DNA of 64,000 bases from Colwellia sp. C2M11 (GCF_018860915.1 NZ_JAHKQD010000037.1:56294-120293), one strand, 5' to 3'; positions 48,807 to 60,278 are shown, counted from the first letter of the stretch. Notes: generated from the sequence alone by a model not told the origin. Numbers and translations are program-made.

Positions 48807-49706
48807 ATGTCATCACGAAATCCAATTATTGCTGTAACTGGCTCATCTGGTGCGGGAACTTCCACAACTACCGCTGCTTTTGAGCATATGTTTAGAACCT
48901 TAGGGATCAACTCTGTTAATGTTGAAGGCGATAGCTTTCATCGTTTTTCGCGTCCTGAAATGGATCTAGAAAAGCGTAAAGCGAAAGAAACGCATTCTAA
49001 TATCAGTTACTTTGGTGATTTGGCTAATGATTTTGGTGCATTAGAAAAGTTATTTAGTAATTATGGTGAAACTGGACGTGGAATGACACGTCGCTATCTC
49101 CATACATTCGACGAGGCGGTGCCTTACAATCAAATGCCTGGTACTTTTACTCCATGGGAAGAGATAGGTGAGGGAACAGATTTACTCTTTTATGAAGGGC
49201 TTCATGGCGGTGTAGTGACTCCTGAGAACGATGTTGCAAAACATGTCGATTTACTTATTGGCATGGTACCTATTGTCAATCTGGAATGGATCCAAAAAAT
49301 TGTGCGTGATACGAAAAAGCGAGGGCATACTCGAGAAGCTGTTACAGCAAGTATAGTGCGGAGTATGGAAGATTATATATCCTTTATTACCCCCCAATTT
49401 TCCCGTACACATATTAACTTTCAGCGGGTTCCTACGGTTGATACGTCAAATCCATTTAGTGCAAAGGGCATTCCAAGCTTAGATGAAAGCTTTGTTGTTA
49501 TACGTTTTCGAGAAATGAAAAATGTCGACTTCCAATATTATTTACGCATGATTGATGGATCTTTTATGTCAAGAGTGAGCACATTAGTAGTACCTGGGGG
49601 GAAAATGGGATTAGCGATGGAGTTAATCTTAACGCCATTAATTCGAGATTTAATGGAAAGAAAAACACAGGCAAATAAACAACTCGATTGGATGAGTGAT
49701 CTATAA
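48807..49706 (+). CDS. prkB: Phosphoribulokinase-family protein PrkB
   Basis: 299 residues. P-loop IIAVTGSSGAGTSTTT, then SVNVEGDSFHRF, EEIGEGTDLLFYEGLHGG and HVDLLIGMVPIVNLEWIQKI, matching the PrkB group of proteobacterial phosphoribulokinases. No RuBisCO gene is in the window, and heterotrophic PrkB members have no settled metabolic role, so a uridine-kinase-like or other phosphotransfer role remains possible. It appears monocistronic. Confidence 0.9.
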   Translation: MSSRNPIIAVTGSSGAGTSTTTAAFEHMFRTLGINSVNVEGDSFHRFSRPEMDLEKRKAKETHSNISYFGDLANDFGALEKLFSNYGETGRGMTRRYLHTFDEAVPYNQMPGTFTPWEEIGEGTDLLFYEGLHGGVVTPENDVAKHVDLLIGMVPIVNLEWIQKIVRDTKKRGHTREAVTASIVRSMEDYISFITPQFSRTHINFQRVPTVDTSNPFSAKGIPSLDESFVVIRFREMKNVDFQYYLRMIDGSFMSRVSTLVVPGGKMGLAMELILTPLIRDLMERKTQANKQLDWMSDL

Positions 49707-49814
49707 TGTAGTTGCAGTAACTAGATTTTAATATACTAGGTAATGCTATCTTCACTAAGCTGTATTATTAATGATCGTTCAATTAAGTAAATGACACTGG
49801 CATCTATTTTATTT

Positions 49815-50165
49815 TTAGGCGAGCAATTTATTAATTTCTGTATCAAATAAATTTTTGATTAACATTGCAAACTCTTTAATAAATCGAGCTTGTTGTCCCG
49901 TAACTGGATTGTTGACCACACCAGAAAAGACTTCTTCTAGATCATATACAATAGCATCAACTTCACGAATAATAGCATTGCGTTGATTGAAAGATAGCGC
50001 ACTGTTTTGACTACATACCGCTATTATTTGTTCGCTTAATTCAAGCTCTATTACTTCCATAATAGTCTCAGTATTACTATCTTCATTAAGCCTGCTTTCA
50101 AATAAGCTTAGGTGCTCTGTTAAATACTCAATTAAATGGATGTAACCTTCATTGTCTGTAACCAT
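49815..50165 (-). CDS. DUF3802-like conserved protein
   Basis: 116 residues, acidic and all-helical, with no signal peptide. It begins VTDNEGYIHLIEYLTEHLS. The segment SFNQRNAIIREVDAIVYDLE and the tail FIKEFAMLIKNLFDTEINKL fit my recollection of DUF3802 from Alteromonadales. Function unknown. It is a single gene between prkB and the DUF1338 gene. Confidence 0.7.
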   Translation of the reverse strand: MVTDNEGYIHLIEYLTEHLSLFESRLNEDSNTETIMEVIELELSEQIIAVCSQNSALSFNQRNAIIREVDAIVYDLEEVFSGVVNNPVTGQQARFIKEFAMLIKNLFDTEINKLLA

Positions 50166-50289
50166 GATAATGTTATTAACCTTTATTGTGATAGCTTTAA
50201 CTCTACAATTTTATTATTAAAACATAAATAGTAACTTAATGAAAATAAGGTTAATTTATATTTAAAGCTTAGTCATCTTTTAGGGGAAG

Positions 50290-50321
50290 TTAGCACTAAG
50301 TGATTATGAACTTAGTGCTAA
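50290..50321 (-). terminator. Hairpin downstream of the DUF1338 gene
   Basis: Perfect 12-bp stem (50290-50301 with 50310-50321) and 8-base loop, 18 bases past the stop. No T-run follows, so it may be a 3'-end stabiliser rather than an intrinsic terminator. Confidence 0.5.
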
Positions 50322-50338
50322 TAATTGAGTAACTGTGC

Positions 50339-51139
50339 TTAAGAGGCGTTAGTACTTTCAAAGATTTTATCTGCAGAGGCTGCAACAAAGCCTGTATAAA
50401 GTTCGCCATCAGCTTTTGGGTAGCGTTTAGCAAACTCATAGAAACAGCTCGGGATTTCCATAGTGGTATCGCTAAAGTTAACTAAAGCTTTATCTGCTAA
50501 TGTTGATGATTGCTCTAACATAACTGTTGGATCACCTTTAATTTCACCACCAGTGGTGTTTAATTTATATCCTGCTGCTTTTAACGTGTCATTAACAGCC
50601 ATAATACAATCATAACCTTTGAGGTGATTGATGCTAACGGTAAAGTGATTAGCACGGTATCCCCATGCTGCTAACCAAGCAGCATACTCACTTTCAGCTA
50701 ATAAAGTTTGATAGTCTGTTGAATTGATTTTCCATGGGCGACCAGAATATAAAAAGTTTTCTTGCTCGCTGATGTCATCTGGTAATTGATCAACTAATGA
50801 GTGGATGATCGCTTGTATAGCCTCTGGGAATTCTTTAACGCGTAGCTCACTGATAAATACTTTAGGCATAGTGCTATCACTATGTTCATAATGTTTAGCG
50901 GTTAATTTTTTTGCTGCAAAATCGTATTGACCACATTCTGTATAACCAATAGCTAATAAATGATTAGCAAGTTTTTTTAAGTTCACTTTTTCTATATCAA
51001 AAGTACGGTAAGCAACATGATCGTTGATTACATCTTTTCCATCACCTAACAGTTGGTGAATTTTATCTGCAGAAGGTGTTACCGCGATATATTGTTGCCA
51101 AATATTGTCAAAGAGTTTAGTTACTGTAGCTGTCATCAT
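50339..51139 (-). CDS. DUF1338 family protein, putative 2-oxoadipate dioxygenase/decarboxylase type
   Basis: 266 residues. The fold family (VOC-like, non-haem iron) includes Pseudomonas HglS/YdcJ, which converts 2-oxoadipate to D-2-hydroxyglutarate. Candidate metal ligands are His41 in NDHVAYRTFD, a His in YRANHFTVSINH and a Glu in CFYEFAKRYP. This is the short form of the family, and its substrate is not established here. It lies downstream of astD but is separated from it by a terminator-like hairpin. ATGs at 51139 and 51136 are both possible; AAGGA is 4 and 7 bases away. Confidence 0.85.
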   Translation of the reverse strand: MMTATVTKLFDNIWQQYIAVTPSADKIHQLLGDGKDVINDHVAYRTFDIEKVNLKKLANHLLAIGYTECGQYDFAAKKLTAKHYEHSDSTMPKVFISELRVKEFPEAIQAIIHSLVDQLPDDISEQENFLYSGRPWKINSTDYQTLLAESEYAAWLAAWGYRANHFTVSINHLKGYDCIMAVNDTLKAAGYKLNTTGGEIKGDPTVMLEQSSTLADKALVNFSDTTMEIPSCFYEFAKRYPKADGELYTGFVAASADKIFESTNAS

Positions 51140-51177
51140 TTTTCCTTTTTTATCATGGTAGTAGATATAAATTAAAC

Positions 51178-51238
51178 AAAAAGGTAGTCGTAACAGTTAA
51201 GATTTTCATAAGAAAATCAGGTGATAACTGACGCTACC
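51178..51238 (-). terminator. Terminator or attenuator between astD and the DUF1338 gene
   Basis: A long imperfect stem: GGTAG/CTACC, CAGTTA/TAACTG and ATTTTC/GAAAAT nested (51183-51238), followed on the minus strand by TTTTT. It ends about 39 bases before the DUF1338 ATG. Confidence 0.65.
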
Positions 51239-51246
51239 ACCTAAAT

Positions 51247-51333
51247 TTATAGTTGATCGATACTTTTAAAGAAGCAGGGACGTACCCCATCTTCTCTTTT
51301 ATTAGCGAAAATATAAGTATCTTTAATTTGCAT
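51247..51333 (-). CDS. Candidate 28-aa ORF between astD and terminator
   Basis: Starts with ATG 15 bases after the astD stop and reads MQIKDTYIFANKREDG then VRPCFFKSIDQL. The composition looks coding (charged and aromatic mix), and it ends just before the terminator hairpin. There is no clear ribosome site, though coupling to astD is possible. Unknown and unproven; it may be chance. Confidence 0.3.
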   Translation of the reverse strand: MQIKDTYIFANKREDGVRPCFFKSIDQL

Positions 51334-51348
51334 AGTTAAGTTACGTCG

Positions 51349-52818
51349 TTATAGTTTAATACCAGGGCTTAACGTTGCCGGTAAACTTACTTTTTCTGCT
51401 TCAACAGAGGCAACGGGGTATGCACAGTAATCAGCAGCGTAGAAAGCACTTGCTCTATGATTACCACTTGCGCCAATACCACCAAAAGGAGCGGCACTGC
51501 TTGCACCAGTAATTGGCTTGTTCCAATTAACAATACCTGCTCTGATACGAGTAAAGAAGTGGTTGTATAATGCTTCACTATCACTCAATAAGCCTGCAGA
51601 TAAACCAAAACCAGTATTATTGCCTTCGTTGATTGCTTCATCAAAATCGGTATAGCGATATACTTTTAGTAAAGGACCAAAGTATTCTTCATCTGGTACT
51701 TCAGCAACTATATCTGTTACATCAATGATGCCTGGAGAAATAAAACCAGTATTAGCTTCTAAATGCTTCAATTCAAGTAATGAGGTTGCACCTAAATCAA
51801 CTAATTTTTGTTGAGCAGCAACTAAACCTAACGCAGCTTTTTCAGAAATCATAGAACCAATGAAAGGTTGCTCATTATCATCATAATAACCAATCGTTAA
51901 TGCTTTAGTCGCTTCAATTAGCTTAGCCATAATCGCATCGCCTTGTTCGCCTTGTTCAATGAATAAACGACGAGCACAAGTACAACGTTGACCTGTAGTA
52001 ACAAAAGCAGACTGAATTATATCGTGCACAACGGCGGTTATATCACTAACATCTTTAACAATTAACGGGTTATTTCCACCCATCTCTAACGCTAATATTT
52101 TGCCCGGTTGACCACCAAATTGCTCATGTAATAAATGACCTGTAGTGGAGCTGCCTGTAAAGAACAAGCCATCAATCATTTTATTACTTGCTAATGCTTT
52201 ACCTGTTTCCACTTCACCTTGCACAAGGTTAATAACACCAGCAGGAAGGCCTGCTGCTTGCCATAGCTTTATTACTTCTTCAGCAACTTTAGGTGTTAAT
52301 TCACTTGGTTTAAATACCACAGTATTGCCTGCAATAAGCGCAGGAACAATATGACCATTTGGAAGATGGCCAGGGAAATTATAAGGACCAAACACAGCAA
52401 CAACACCATGAGGTTTATGGCGAATAAAGGCTTTAGCACCAGGCATAGGGTTTTCAACAGTCCCTGTGCGTTCATTATATGCATTAAGTGAGATATTTAT
52501 TTTACCTACCATAGCACCAACTTCACCTAGCGTTTCCCAGCGAGGTTTGCCTGTTTCTAGTGCTATGGTGTTAGCTAATTGTTCTTTATTTTCCGTTAGC
52601 AGTTCAGCAAATTTAGTGATGATAGCGACACGCTCATCAAAGCTGAGTATAGACCAGCTTTCAAAGGCAACACGTGCACTACTAATTGCTTGTTCAACTT
52701 GTGCCGGTGATGCAGTTTTACCTTGCCAGATAACTTCGTTTCTAGCTGGGTTTAGTGAGGTGACATCATGACCTAAGCCAGGTTGCCATTGACCATTAAT
52801 AAATTGAACGTTTGACAT
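51349..52818 (-). CDS. astD: N-succinylglutamate 5-semialdehyde dehydrogenase
   Basis: NAD-dependent fourth step of the arginine succinyltransferase (AST) pathway. 489-residue ALDH fold: [20 protein letters not shown], the cofactor GSSTTGHLL, general base in [11 protein letters not shown], and nucleophile Cys in [12 protein letters not shown]. It lies 26 bases after astA. astB and astE are not in the window. Confidence 0.95.
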   Translation of the reverse strand: MSNVQFINGQWQPGLGHDVTSLNPARNEVIWQGKTASPAQVEQAISSARVAFESWSILSFDERVAIITKFAELLTENKEQLANTIALETGKPRWETLGEVGAMVGKINISLNAYNERTGTVENPMPGAKAFIRHKPHGVVAVFGPYNFPGHLPNGHIVPALIAGNTVVFKPSELTPKVAEEVIKLWQAAGLPAGVINLVQGEVETGKALASNKMIDGLFFTGSSTTGHLLHEQFGGQPGKILALEMGGNNPLIVKDVSDITAVVHDIIQSAFVTTGQRCTCARRLFIEQGEQGDAIMAKLIEATKALTIGYYDDNEQPFIGSMISEKAALGLVAAQQKLVDLGATSLLELKHLEANTGFISPGIIDVTDIVAEVPDEEYFGPLLKVYRYTDFDEAINEGNNTGFGLSAGLLSDSEALYNHFFTRIRAGIVNWNKPITGASSAAPFGGIGASGNHRASAFYAADYCAYPVASVEAEKVSLPATLSPGIKL

Positions 52819-52844
52819 ATTTATTCCTATTTTAAATTAGGGTA

Positions 52845-53870
52845 CTAATTAGGTAAAAGACGAACCCAGTCATCTTTCTGTACTTGTAACGCTTGAGCGA
52901 CTTTATTGGTGATTACTACTTGGTTAGCGGTTTCACGCAGTGTCAAATTAACTTGTGTCGCTCTAAAGTTTTCAACTTGAGTGTTGCAAACAATGTATTT
53001 TTGGTTACTTTCTTCTCCGCAATTGTCATCAATTAGTACTTGGTATTTATTACTTTCTCGAATAGCTCTTATTTGACTTCGCTCTGCTTCAACTGTTGGA
53101 CCGGCATCAAAAATGTCAATATAGCCACGACGAGAAAACCCCTCTGCCTCAAGTAAACGTAAGGCTGGTATTGTATTATCGTGTACTTTGTTAATAACTT
53201 TTTGCGCTTCTTTACTGAGTAAGTTGACATACACAGGGTATTTAGGCATTAATTCAGCGATAAAACCTTTATTACCTATTCCTGTTAAGTAATCAGCTTT
53301 GGTGAACTCAATAGATAAAAAATGTTCTTCAAGCCAACTATAAAATGGCGATTGGCCATTCTCGTCACTAACTCCTCGCATTTCGGCAATAATACAATCG
53401 GAAAATCGCTCTTTATGTTCGGCAATGAATAAGAATCGACAGCGAGATAAGAATCGACCATTACTGTTTTTTCTATGACTTTCTTGTAAGAACAGAGTAC
53501 AAATTTCAGTTGCACCAGAGTAGTCGTTACAAAGTGCAAGTGTTTCAACAGTATTGTGGATATTTAATTCACGTGAACTATGGACTACTTTGCCTAAATG
53601 ATAATGATAAAAAGCATTATCTAAGCCGACAGCGGCTTCAATTCCTGTCGTACCTACAACTTGCCCAGTTTCAAGATCTTCCATCACAAATAAGTAGCCT
53701 TGATTACCAGGTTGGTTCACTTGAGTTTTAAAAGACTCTTCTGAGTGACTAATACGCTTTTTAAGTATCTCTTCGTTAACAGGTAATGAGGTAAAGCCAT
53801 GGCCAGACTCAATAGCTATACGATGTAAGTCGTCATAATCAGTCATTTTAATAGGACGGATGATAATCAT
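52845..53870 (-). CDS. astA: Arginine N-succinyltransferase
   Basis: First step of the AST pathway: arginine plus succinyl-CoA. 341 residues from ATG 53870, beginning IIIRPIKMTDYDDLHRIA, with LFLQESHRKNSNGRFLSRCR and SPFYSWLEEHFLSIEF characteristic of AstA. E. coli AstA is 344 residues. An in-frame extension up to 53924 crosses the intergenic hairpin and is rejected. In E. coli AstA is followed by astD and then astB; here the order astC-astA-astD is kept and astB is missing. Confidence 0.95.
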   Translation of the reverse strand: MIIIRPIKMTDYDDLHRIAIESGHGFTSLPVNEEILKKRISHSEESFKTQVNQPGNQGYLFVMEDLETGQVVGTTGIEAAVGLDNAFYHYHLGKVVHSSRELNIHNTVETLALCNDYSGATEICTLFLQESHRKNSNGRFLSRCRFLFIAEHKERFSDCIIAEMRGVSDENGQSPFYSWLEEHFLSIEFTKADYLTGIGNKGFIAELMPKYPVYVNLLSKEAQKVINKVHDNTIPALRLLEAEGFSRRGYIDIFDAGPTVEAERSQIRAIRESNKYQVLIDDNCGEESNQKYIVCNTQVENFRATQVNLTLRETANQVVITNKVAQALQVQKDDWVRLLPN

Positions 53871-53897
53871 AAGTAATTCTCGATGATTAAAAGAAGT

Positions 53898-53926
53898 GCT
53901 TGCTAGCGTTAAATAAGCTAGCAAGC
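53898..53926 (-). other. Strong hairpin between astC/argD and astA
   Basis: Perfect 10-bp stem (left arm GCTTGCTAGC) with a 9-base loop, 20 bases after the aminotransferase stop. There is no adjacent T-run. It probably stabilises the upstream message or causes partial termination. Confidence 0.6.
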
Positions 53927-53946
53927 GTATTGAATAGCAATGTGGA

Positions 53947-55495
<1,549 letters not shown>

Positions 55496-56641
55496 CTAGT
55501 TAAATTTTAACTTTATATGGTCAATATCACTTTTTTTAAGCAAGATAAGTTCAGCTTTATTGAGTTTTGCAGACTCAAAAAGCGCTAACGCTTCCTTCGT
55601 ATTGATTAAATTATCTTTGGCGAGATTACGGTAACAAACATACGCTTTAGCTTTAGTCACTATTTGTGCTATTGGGCACATTTTGTCAATAGCGTCAGCA
55701 TAAGCTAAGTCAAACATTGGCTCTGTTATTGGCAAGCGATCAAAGTTCATAAATTCAATTAATTCAGCTGAAAGTTGGCTACTACGTAAAGTTAATTGTT
55801 CGAGTAACAGCTCGGGTGGATTTTCAATTTTAACCAGGATGTCATGCAAAGGTTTATCTTTGGCATCAAAAGCATCTCGTAACTCTTGTTTATACATCCG
55901 GTTGTAAGTACTTAAAAAGCATCGAGTTACGGCAAGTTGTCCCAGGTTCGATAACATGCCAGTTGTAAAGGCAACATAGGCATTAGCACCAACTTGTTCA
56001 GCAAGGAAGCTCGAAGCTAAGGCAATAGATAAACTATCATTCCACAGTTTGCGTTTCATTAAGTTAAAAGGAGCTGAGCTTTTAGGTAGCCAATGCTTAA
56101 GTATAAATGTTGGCATTACCAGTTTTAAATTATCTAAGCCTATGTAACTCAGTGCAAGTTTAGCATCGTTGACTTGAACATCGGCTCGTTTCCGATATTG
56201 AGGTTTATTAACTAAACTGATTAGATCTGTGGCAAGCCAGGGTAATGAAGTGGCTAGAGGTTTAATTTTATTAATAGAAGTGGCTCGCAAAGAGAGTAAC
56301 TCTAAAATTATAGGGGCTTCTTCTTCAATATTAAGTACACTGGCATATAAATAAGCTTTGTTATCAAATTCTGCATTTACTTGCTTGTTTACTTGCGCAA
56401 AAAATGTCGCCATGACTTGCTGGCGAAAATGTTCTTTGCCATGATCGGCAACCATTTTTTCTTGTCGTGCAGTTTCTTCAACAGATAATAGTTGTCTACG
56501 GCGATTTTTTTGTTCACTCCCTTGAAAATCTACAAGATTAACTTTCCCCCTGCGTTGCTCAGCAAAGCTCTTACTAATAGATAAGCTAATGGCTTGCTGA
56601 TATATAGAATAAATTATGTCATTGTTTTCAAAGAAGTGCAT
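55496..56641 (-). CDS. HDOD domain protein
   Basis: 381 residues. An N-terminal region of about 100 residues rich in Arg/Gln/Glu leads to an HDOD domain (about 125-330; VLNIEEEAPIILELLSLRA, SYIGLDNLKLVMP, GMLSNLGQLAVTRC). HDOD proteins act in signalling and often sit with c-di-GMP or chemotaxis systems; none is known for this one. No catalytic HD pair is present, as usual for the group. Same strand as astC and pabA. Confidence 0.85.
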   Translation of the reverse strand: MHFFENNDIIYSIYQQAISLSISKSFAEQRRGKVNLVDFQGSEQKNRRRQLLSVEETARQEKMVADHGKEHFRQQVMATFFAQVNKQVNAEFDNKAYLYASVLNIEEEAPIILELLSLRATSINKIKPLATSLPWLATDLISLVNKPQYRKRADVQVNDAKLALSYIGLDNLKLVMPTFILKHWLPKSSAPFNLMKRKLWNDSLSIALASSFLAEQVGANAYVAFTTGMLSNLGQLAVTRCFLSTYNRMYKQELRDAFDAKDKPLHDILVKIENPPELLLEQLTLRSSQLSAELIEFMNFDRLPITEPMFDLAYADAIDKMCPIAQIVTKAKAYVCYRNLAKDNLINTKEALALFESAKLNKAELILLKKSDIDHIKLKFN

Positions 56642-56773
56642 AGCGTTTAGTTCATGTGTAACAAGTTACTCTTTTACTTTAAAAGAGTATAACGTAAGCG
56701 TTGATTCTAAGGTGATTAGTTTGTGTTATCAAAGTATTAATGTGATAAAAGGCAGTTTCTTTAATTTCTAGAA

Positions 56774-57367
56774 TTAATACTGTGTAGCGTACATAGTTAA
56801 AAAGTTACTCAACAAGGCTTGGCCTTGTTGAGTTAATACTGATTCAGGATGAAATTGAACACTGCATAAGGCGAGTTCTTTATGCTGTAATGCCATAATC
56901 TCATCTTTATTTCCTTGTTCATCAAGACTCCATGCAGTCACAACGAGTTCACTAGGTAAGGATGCTTGTTCAACTATCAGTGAATGATATCGTGTAACTT
57001 GTAAAGAGGGGGTAAGCTGTTTAAATAAACCCGCTGCATTATGACTAATAATACTTGTTTTACCATGCATCAACTTCTTTGCTTTTATTATTTTAGCGCC
57101 ATAGTGTTGGGCAATGCATTGATGCCCTAAACAAACACCGAGTAAAGGAATTTTACCGGCAAAGTTTTCGACTACCGCTAACGATATGCCAGCATTGTCT
57201 GGATCACAGGGACCAGGGGAGATGACTAAATAATCAGGTTTGAGACGAGTAATTTCCTCGATACTAATTTCATCATGGCGAAAAACTTTTACTTCTTGCC
57301 CTAGTGCTTGAAAGTAATGCACTAAATTAAAAGTAAATGAGTCGTAATTATCTATCATTAATAACAA
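56774..57367 (-). CDS. pabA: Aminodeoxychorismate/anthranilate synthase component II
   Basis: Class I glutamine amidotransferase of 197 residues. Catalytic triad: Cys in LLGVCLGHQCIAQHYGA, His and Glu in SVQFHPESVLT. The N-terminus (MLLMIDNYDSFTFNLVHYF) aligns with PabA from the TTG at 57367. An ATG at 57358 is in frame but would remove three conserved positions. With no trp genes near, PabA (folate) or a shared TrpG role are both open. Confidence 0.9.
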   Translation of the reverse strand: MLLMIDNYDSFTFNLVHYFQALGQEVKVFRHDEISIEEITRLKPDYLVISPGPCDPDNAGISLAVVENFAGKIPLLGVCLGHQCIAQHYGAKIIKAKKLMHGKTSIISHNAAGLFKQLTPSLQVTRYHSLIVEQASLPSELVVTAWSLDEQGNKDEIMALQHKELALCSVQFHPESVLTQQGQALLSNFLTMYATQY

Positions 57368-57523
57368 AATGGATGAGCCTAACCATGGAAACCGCGGCTA
57401 TTCTAATATTTTTAACTTAAAGTTGGAAGTGAGAAAGTTACCTAGCACTACCTTTATCTATTGTTTGTGAATAAGGCTTTGATGCTATTAAAAAAACCTT
57501 ATTGTTGTTACTTTTAAATAAAC

Positions 57524-57545
57524 TAGCGAAGCTAGAGTGTCAATA
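57524..57545 (-). terminator. Candidate terminator after the MOSC gene
   Basis: CTAGC/GCTAG short stem with 3-base loop, followed on the minus strand by TTTATTT, about 15 bases after the stop. Weak stem. Confidence 0.4.
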
Positions 57546-57559
57546 TCATCTATCGAAGG

Positions 57560-58798
57560 TTAGGTATGATCAATAACCACATCACTCATGGCAACTGATA
57601 TACAGCATAATATATAGCCTTCTTGCTGTTCTAAAGCCGTTAAGCCGCCGTTATCATCCATTGATGTTGGTCTTACTTCTCCGCTGATAAGTTTTGCTCG
57701 ACAACGGCCACACATACCTGCACGGCATGAGTAAGGTAAAATTAGTCCAGCATCTTCACCATGTTCTAGTAGTGTTTTTGCTTGCTCGTTGGTTTCTTGG
57801 TCTAAAGCCGATACTTTGATGCTTTTATTCCATTTTTCAAAAGCGATGGTCAATTTTTTATTTACAGAGGGAACAACAATATCGTTAATGGCATCAGCCT
57901 TTGGTAAATCATCTATCGGCAAATTATCTACCTCCTGTGTAGCTTGAGGGCTAATGAATGTTGGCGGTTTTTGTGTATTTAAAACGGTTAAGGTATCACC
58001 TTGGCTTATGGTCCCTTTATTCAGAGCTATTAAATTTTGACCAAATAACACTTCACCATTATGATCTTGCCGAAATGATTTTAACATTTTTAGTGGTTGT
58101 TGCTGTGGGTGTTTCTCGCCATTGCTTGGATTAACTGTAGTAAATATACAGCGTTCACATGGCTTACTTACTTTGAACTCTACTTCACCAATACGAATAT
58201 GTTGCCAACTATCTTCAGCAAAAGGAAGGCAGTCATCGACGACAATATTTGGTCGAAATTGTGCCATTGAAATATCTTGTGGTGAATTATTAGATGAATT
58301 AGCGAGTAAACGTTTATTAAGATCGTTTAATGATGCTTTTGAAATAAGTAATATAGGGTAGCCATCAGCGAATGCAATTTTTCTTGCATTATCCGTATTA
58401 GGTTTTCTTTCTCGATGAGAATTTTTTCCGAAGTAGAGTAATTCACAAGGTCGTTGTAAGTAATCACTAAACCAGTTATTCGCTTTTTGCGAGCAAAATT
58501 GTCCATTAACCTCATCACCCCAAACCATCACTTTATGATACTGGTCGGTAAATTCTTGATACGATAATGTTAACATTTCCATATTAGGTGCTGACAATGC
58601 TACCCCTTGCTCGGTCATTGTTGTTTGTACCAAGCATAACTTTGGCTCTGTTCTCGCTGTGATAAATTGTCCTGAAGGATCGCAAACAATAAAGCGTCTA
58701 TCAAAGGCTAACCCAAGCTCTTCAACCTTTGAATTAGGTAAACTTATACCTGCTGTCGACTTAATAGGGTAAATATGAATACTGCTAACTTTTGTCAT
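57560..58798 (-). CDS. MOSC domain protein with C-terminal 2Fe-2S ferredoxin, YcbX-like
   Basis: 412 residues: MOSC N-terminal beta-barrel (IHIYPIKSTAGISLPNSKVE), MOSC domain whose catalytic Cys region is KVSKPCERCIFTTVNP, a Pro-rich linker, and a plant-type ferredoxin (CRAGMCGRCRAKL and the terminal ILCC). E. coli YcbX is an MOSC/ferredoxin protein that, with CysJ, reduces N-hydroxylated compounds using Moco. The same role is likely but inferred. Divergent from mpl. Confidence 0.9.
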   Translation of the reverse strand: MTKVSSIHIYPIKSTAGISLPNSKVEELGLAFDRRFIVCDPSGQFITARTEPKLCLVQTTMTEQGVALSAPNMEMLTLSYQEFTDQYHKVMVWGDEVNGQFCSQKANNWFSDYLQRPCELLYFGKNSHRERKPNTDNARKIAFADGYPILLISKASLNDLNKRLLANSSNNSPQDISMAQFRPNIVVDDCLPFAEDSWQHIRIGEVEFKVSKPCERCIFTTVNPSNGEKHPQQQPLKMLKSFRQDHNGEVLFGQNLIALNKGTISQGDTLTVLNTQKPPTFISPQATQEVDNLPIDDLPKADAINDIVVPSVNKKLTIAFEKWNKSIKVSALDQETNEQAKTLLEHGEDAGLILPYSCRAGMCGRCRAKLISGEVRPTSMDDNGGLTALEQQEGYILCCISVAMSDVVIDHT

Positions 58799-58895
58799 TT
58801 CTGTATATTGTCCGATATTTTTTTACTTGTCATAAGTGGATACGTTATATTAACCCTCATAATCTTTCATCTACTTTCAGTACTTTTTTTTGCTC

Positions 58896-60278
58896 ATGAC
58901 AAATAAAATTCAACATATACACATTCTTGGCATCTGCGGCACCTTTATGGGGGGCATTGCAGCATTAGCGAAAGAGCTGGGTTTTCGCGTAACAGGATGC
59001 GATGCTCAGGTTTATCCACCAATGAGCACACAATTAGAAGAACTTGGCATTGAGTTAATGCAAGGCTATAAAACAGAGCATTTTGATGATGAGCCAGATT
59101 TAGTTATTGTTGGTAACGCTATGTCTCGTGGCAATGTGATGGTGGAGTACATACTTGATCGAAATATTCCCTATATTTCAGGTCCTCAATGGTTATTAGA
59201 AAATGTTTTGAAAAATTGTTGGGTGCTTGCTGTCTCTGGTACGCATGGTAAAACAACAACAAGTAGCATGCTTACTTGGATTTTAGAATACGCACAGTTA
59301 TCGCCAGGTTTTCTTATTGGAGGTGTCCCGCAAAACTTTAATTGTTCAGCACGATTAGGTAACACTCCTTTTTTTGTTATTGAAGCAGATGAATACGATA
59401 CCGCCTTTTTTGATAAACGATCTAAATTTGTCCATTATCGTCCAAGAACATTAGTTATCAATAATTTAGAATTTGATCATGGTGATATCTTTAATAATTT
59501 ATCTGATATTCAACGCCAATTTCATCACCTTATCCGAATGGTGCCTAGCAATGGTTTAATTTTATCACCAAAGAATGAATTCGCGATTAACGAAACATTA
59601 GCAATGGGCTGTTGGACCCCAACAGAGCAAAGCGACAGTGATAAAGGTTGGCAAGCTAATAAAGTTGTTGCAGACGGGAGTGAATTTATTGTTACTTTTA
59701 ACGGTAAAGAGCAGGGCACTGTTAAGTGGGGACTCATTGGCGACTTTAATATTGATAATGCATTAATGGCAATTGCTGCAGCTAGACATGCTGGAGTACC
59801 AAGTCATATTGCTATTGAAGCTTTAGCCGAGTTTATTAATACTAAACGACGTTTAGAATTACGAGGCACAGTAAATCAAATTAAAGTTTATGATGATTTT
59901 GCTCACCATCCAACAGCGATTGCTAAAACCCTTGCCGGCGTTAGAGCGCAAGTTGATGGTAATAATAGTCCAGGCCGTGTTATTGCAGTATTAGAGCCTC
60001 GTTCTAATACGATGAAATCTGGTGTACATAAGGACACCTTGCCTGGTTCATTAGCTCAAGCGGATCAAGTGTTTTTATTTCAAGGTGAACAAGTAAAGTG
60101 GTCAGTCAGCGATTTAATTAATAATTGCCAGCAGCCTTGTATTGTTGAAGATGATATTAATCAGTTAGTGAATAAAATTACAGATTATGCACAAGCTGGC
60201 GATAGTATTGTCGTGATGAGTAATGGTTCATTCTCTTCTATTCACGAAAAATTACTTCAACGTCTTGACTTGAAATAG
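58896..60278 (+). CDS. mpl: UDP-N-acetylmuramate:L-alanyl-gamma-D-glutamyl-meso-DAP ligase
   Basis: Murein-recycling ligase that re-uses tripeptide from old peptidoglycan. 460 residues in MurC-like order: dinucleotide fold ILGICGTFMGGIAALAKELG, ATP loop VSGTHGKTTTSSMLTW, and FFVIEADEYDTAFFDKRSK, FDHGDIF. Start at ATG 58896; a TTG two codons earlier is in frame. No Shine-Dalgarno sequence is visible, only a T-run, so initiation may be weak. Confidence 0.95.
   Translation: MTNKIQHIHILGICGTFMGGIAALAKELGFRVTGCDAQVYPPMSTQLEELGIELMQGYKTEHFDDEPDLVIVGNAMSRGNVMVEYILDRNIPYISGPQWLLENVLKNCWVLAVSGTHGKTTTSSMLTWILEYAQLSPGFLIGGVPQNFNCSARLGNTPFFVIEADEYDTAFFDKRSKFVHYRPRTLVINNLEFDHGDIFNNLSDIQRQFHHLIRMVPSNGLILSPKNEFAINETLAMGCWTPTEQSDSDKGWQANKVVADGSEFIVTFNGKEQGTVKWGLIGDFNIDNALMAIAAARHAGVPSHIAIEALAEFINTKRRLELRGTVNQIKVYDDFAHHPTAIAKTLAGVRAQVDGNNSPGRVIAVLEPRSNTMKSGVHKDTLPGSLAQADQVFLFQGEQVKWSVSDLINNCQQPCIVEDDINQLVNKITDYAQAGDSIVVMSNGSFSSIHEKLLQRLDLK

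Noticed and set aside
52466..52771. Open frame on the plus strand opposite astD
   Set aside because: Shadow of the dehydrogenase reading frame.
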